64,000 bases of DNA, taken from Kurthia senegalensis. GTDB lineage: Bacteria; Bacillota; Bacilli; Bacillales_A; Planococcaceae. The stretch is from NCBI RefSeq assembly GCF_000285595.1, contig NZ_HE611064.1:847601-911600 (forward strand), given 5' to 3'. Below the pieces are notes generated by a model. It did not search any database. It saw only the letters and a program-made list of their open reading frames with translations, and had not been told where the DNA came from. Made by a program: the position numbers and the translations under genes. How positions within the stretch are numbered: the stretch's first letter is position 1; every line of letters starts with the position of its first letter. Shown here in pieces: positions 63,731 to 64,000 of this stretch.

Positions 63731-64000
63731 AACTCATCATCCTTTTGTATTTTCGCAAACCATAAATTCTACAGCTAAATACATGAATAATTTAAATTAA
63801 GTCTTGTGTTAATTCTTCGGAAGGGGATAATTTCTCATTTTTTACAACAATGATTTTCTGTTCCTTGCTTCTTCAATAGTCGCTCAAACCAATCATATCC
63901 AAAACGAATAAATCTATCTTTATGAGCAATAACAATTGTCTGGATACTACCTTCTAAACACTCGTCAATTAGCTTGTTCCATTTCTTTCGTGTAATATCT
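63714..64000 (-). pseudogene. tnpA: IS607 serine recombinase (TnpA) remnant, cut by the window edge
   Basis: The C-terminal part of the IS607-type serine recombinase. It reads LIDECLEGSIQTIVIAHKDR then FIRFGYDWFERLLKKQGTE, then changes frame by one extra base at 63854-63857 to IIVVKNEKLSPSEELTQDLI. An in-frame TAA (63792-63794) is followed by IIHVFSCRIYGLRKYK, the conserved end. So it carries at least two lesions. The N-terminus lies beyond the window. Confidence 0.85.

Overview
The window is a low-GC Firmicutes chromosome, order Bacillales. Gene content and order match the Bacillus subtilis stretch that runs from the ATP synthase operon through glyA, prfA, rho, murA, fba, pyrG, argS and lipL to ung. 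Family-level protein similarities suggest Planococcaceae (Caryophanaceae). The sporulation gene spoIIR is missing from its usual place next to prmC, which fits a non-sporulating genus such as Kurthia; the genus is a guess. Nearly all genes lie on the minus strand, so transcription mostly runs from high to low coordinates. No rRNA, tRNA or CRISPR array was seen.

Layout by coordinate: (1) 33-7013, complete F1Fo ATP synthase operon atpI-B-E-F-H-A-G-D-C with a good sigma-A promoter at 7320-7348. (2) 7510-13982, wecB, upp, glyA, ywlG, rpiB, a chemotaxis receptor and the arginine phosphatase ywlE. (3) 13983-15282, a decayed stretch holding an HxlR-type regulator pseudogene and repeat remnants. (4) 15283-25662, housekeeping: ywlC/tsaC, prmC, prfA, tdk, rpmE, rho, glpX, murA, tal, fba, spo0F. 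(5) 25761-30003, an ABC export cassette of unknown role placed between spo0F and pyrG. (6) 30140-32465, pyrG with a reiterative-transcription attenuator, then rpoE. (7) 32771-40705, a fatty-acid/branched-chain module (fadF, thiolase, acyl-CoA dehydrogenase, fused isobutyryl-CoA mutase icmF) behind a promoter carrying a FadR-type operator. (8) 40984-49520, a ten-gene cobalamin salvage operon under a cobalamin riboswitch. (9) 50129-62414, argS, ywiB, a GGDEF protein, ywhD, a 4-OT tautomerase, ywgA, ywfO, lipL, hemQ, a degenerate HAD protein, ywdK, ywdI, a small Cys protein, ung and a DUF4230 protein. (10) 62459-64000, a decayed IS607-like element with tnpA, tnpB and a probable omega-RNA end.

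The modules fit together. The B12 operon imports corrinoids (BtuFCD), adenosylates them (PduO), remodels them (CbiZ, CbiB, CobD, CobU, CobS, CobC) and so makes adenosylcobalamin. The neighbouring IcmF needs that cofactor. FadF, thiolase and acyl-CoA dehydrogenase supply acyl-CoA chemistry in the same transcription block.

A striking technical or biological pattern is that five genes (wecB, the chemotaxis receptor, an ABC ATPase, the GGDEF gene, and the DUF4230 gene twice) are broken only by one missing base in an A/T homopolymer. Adding one base restores each protein. This looks more like homopolymer under-calling in the assembly than real gene loss.
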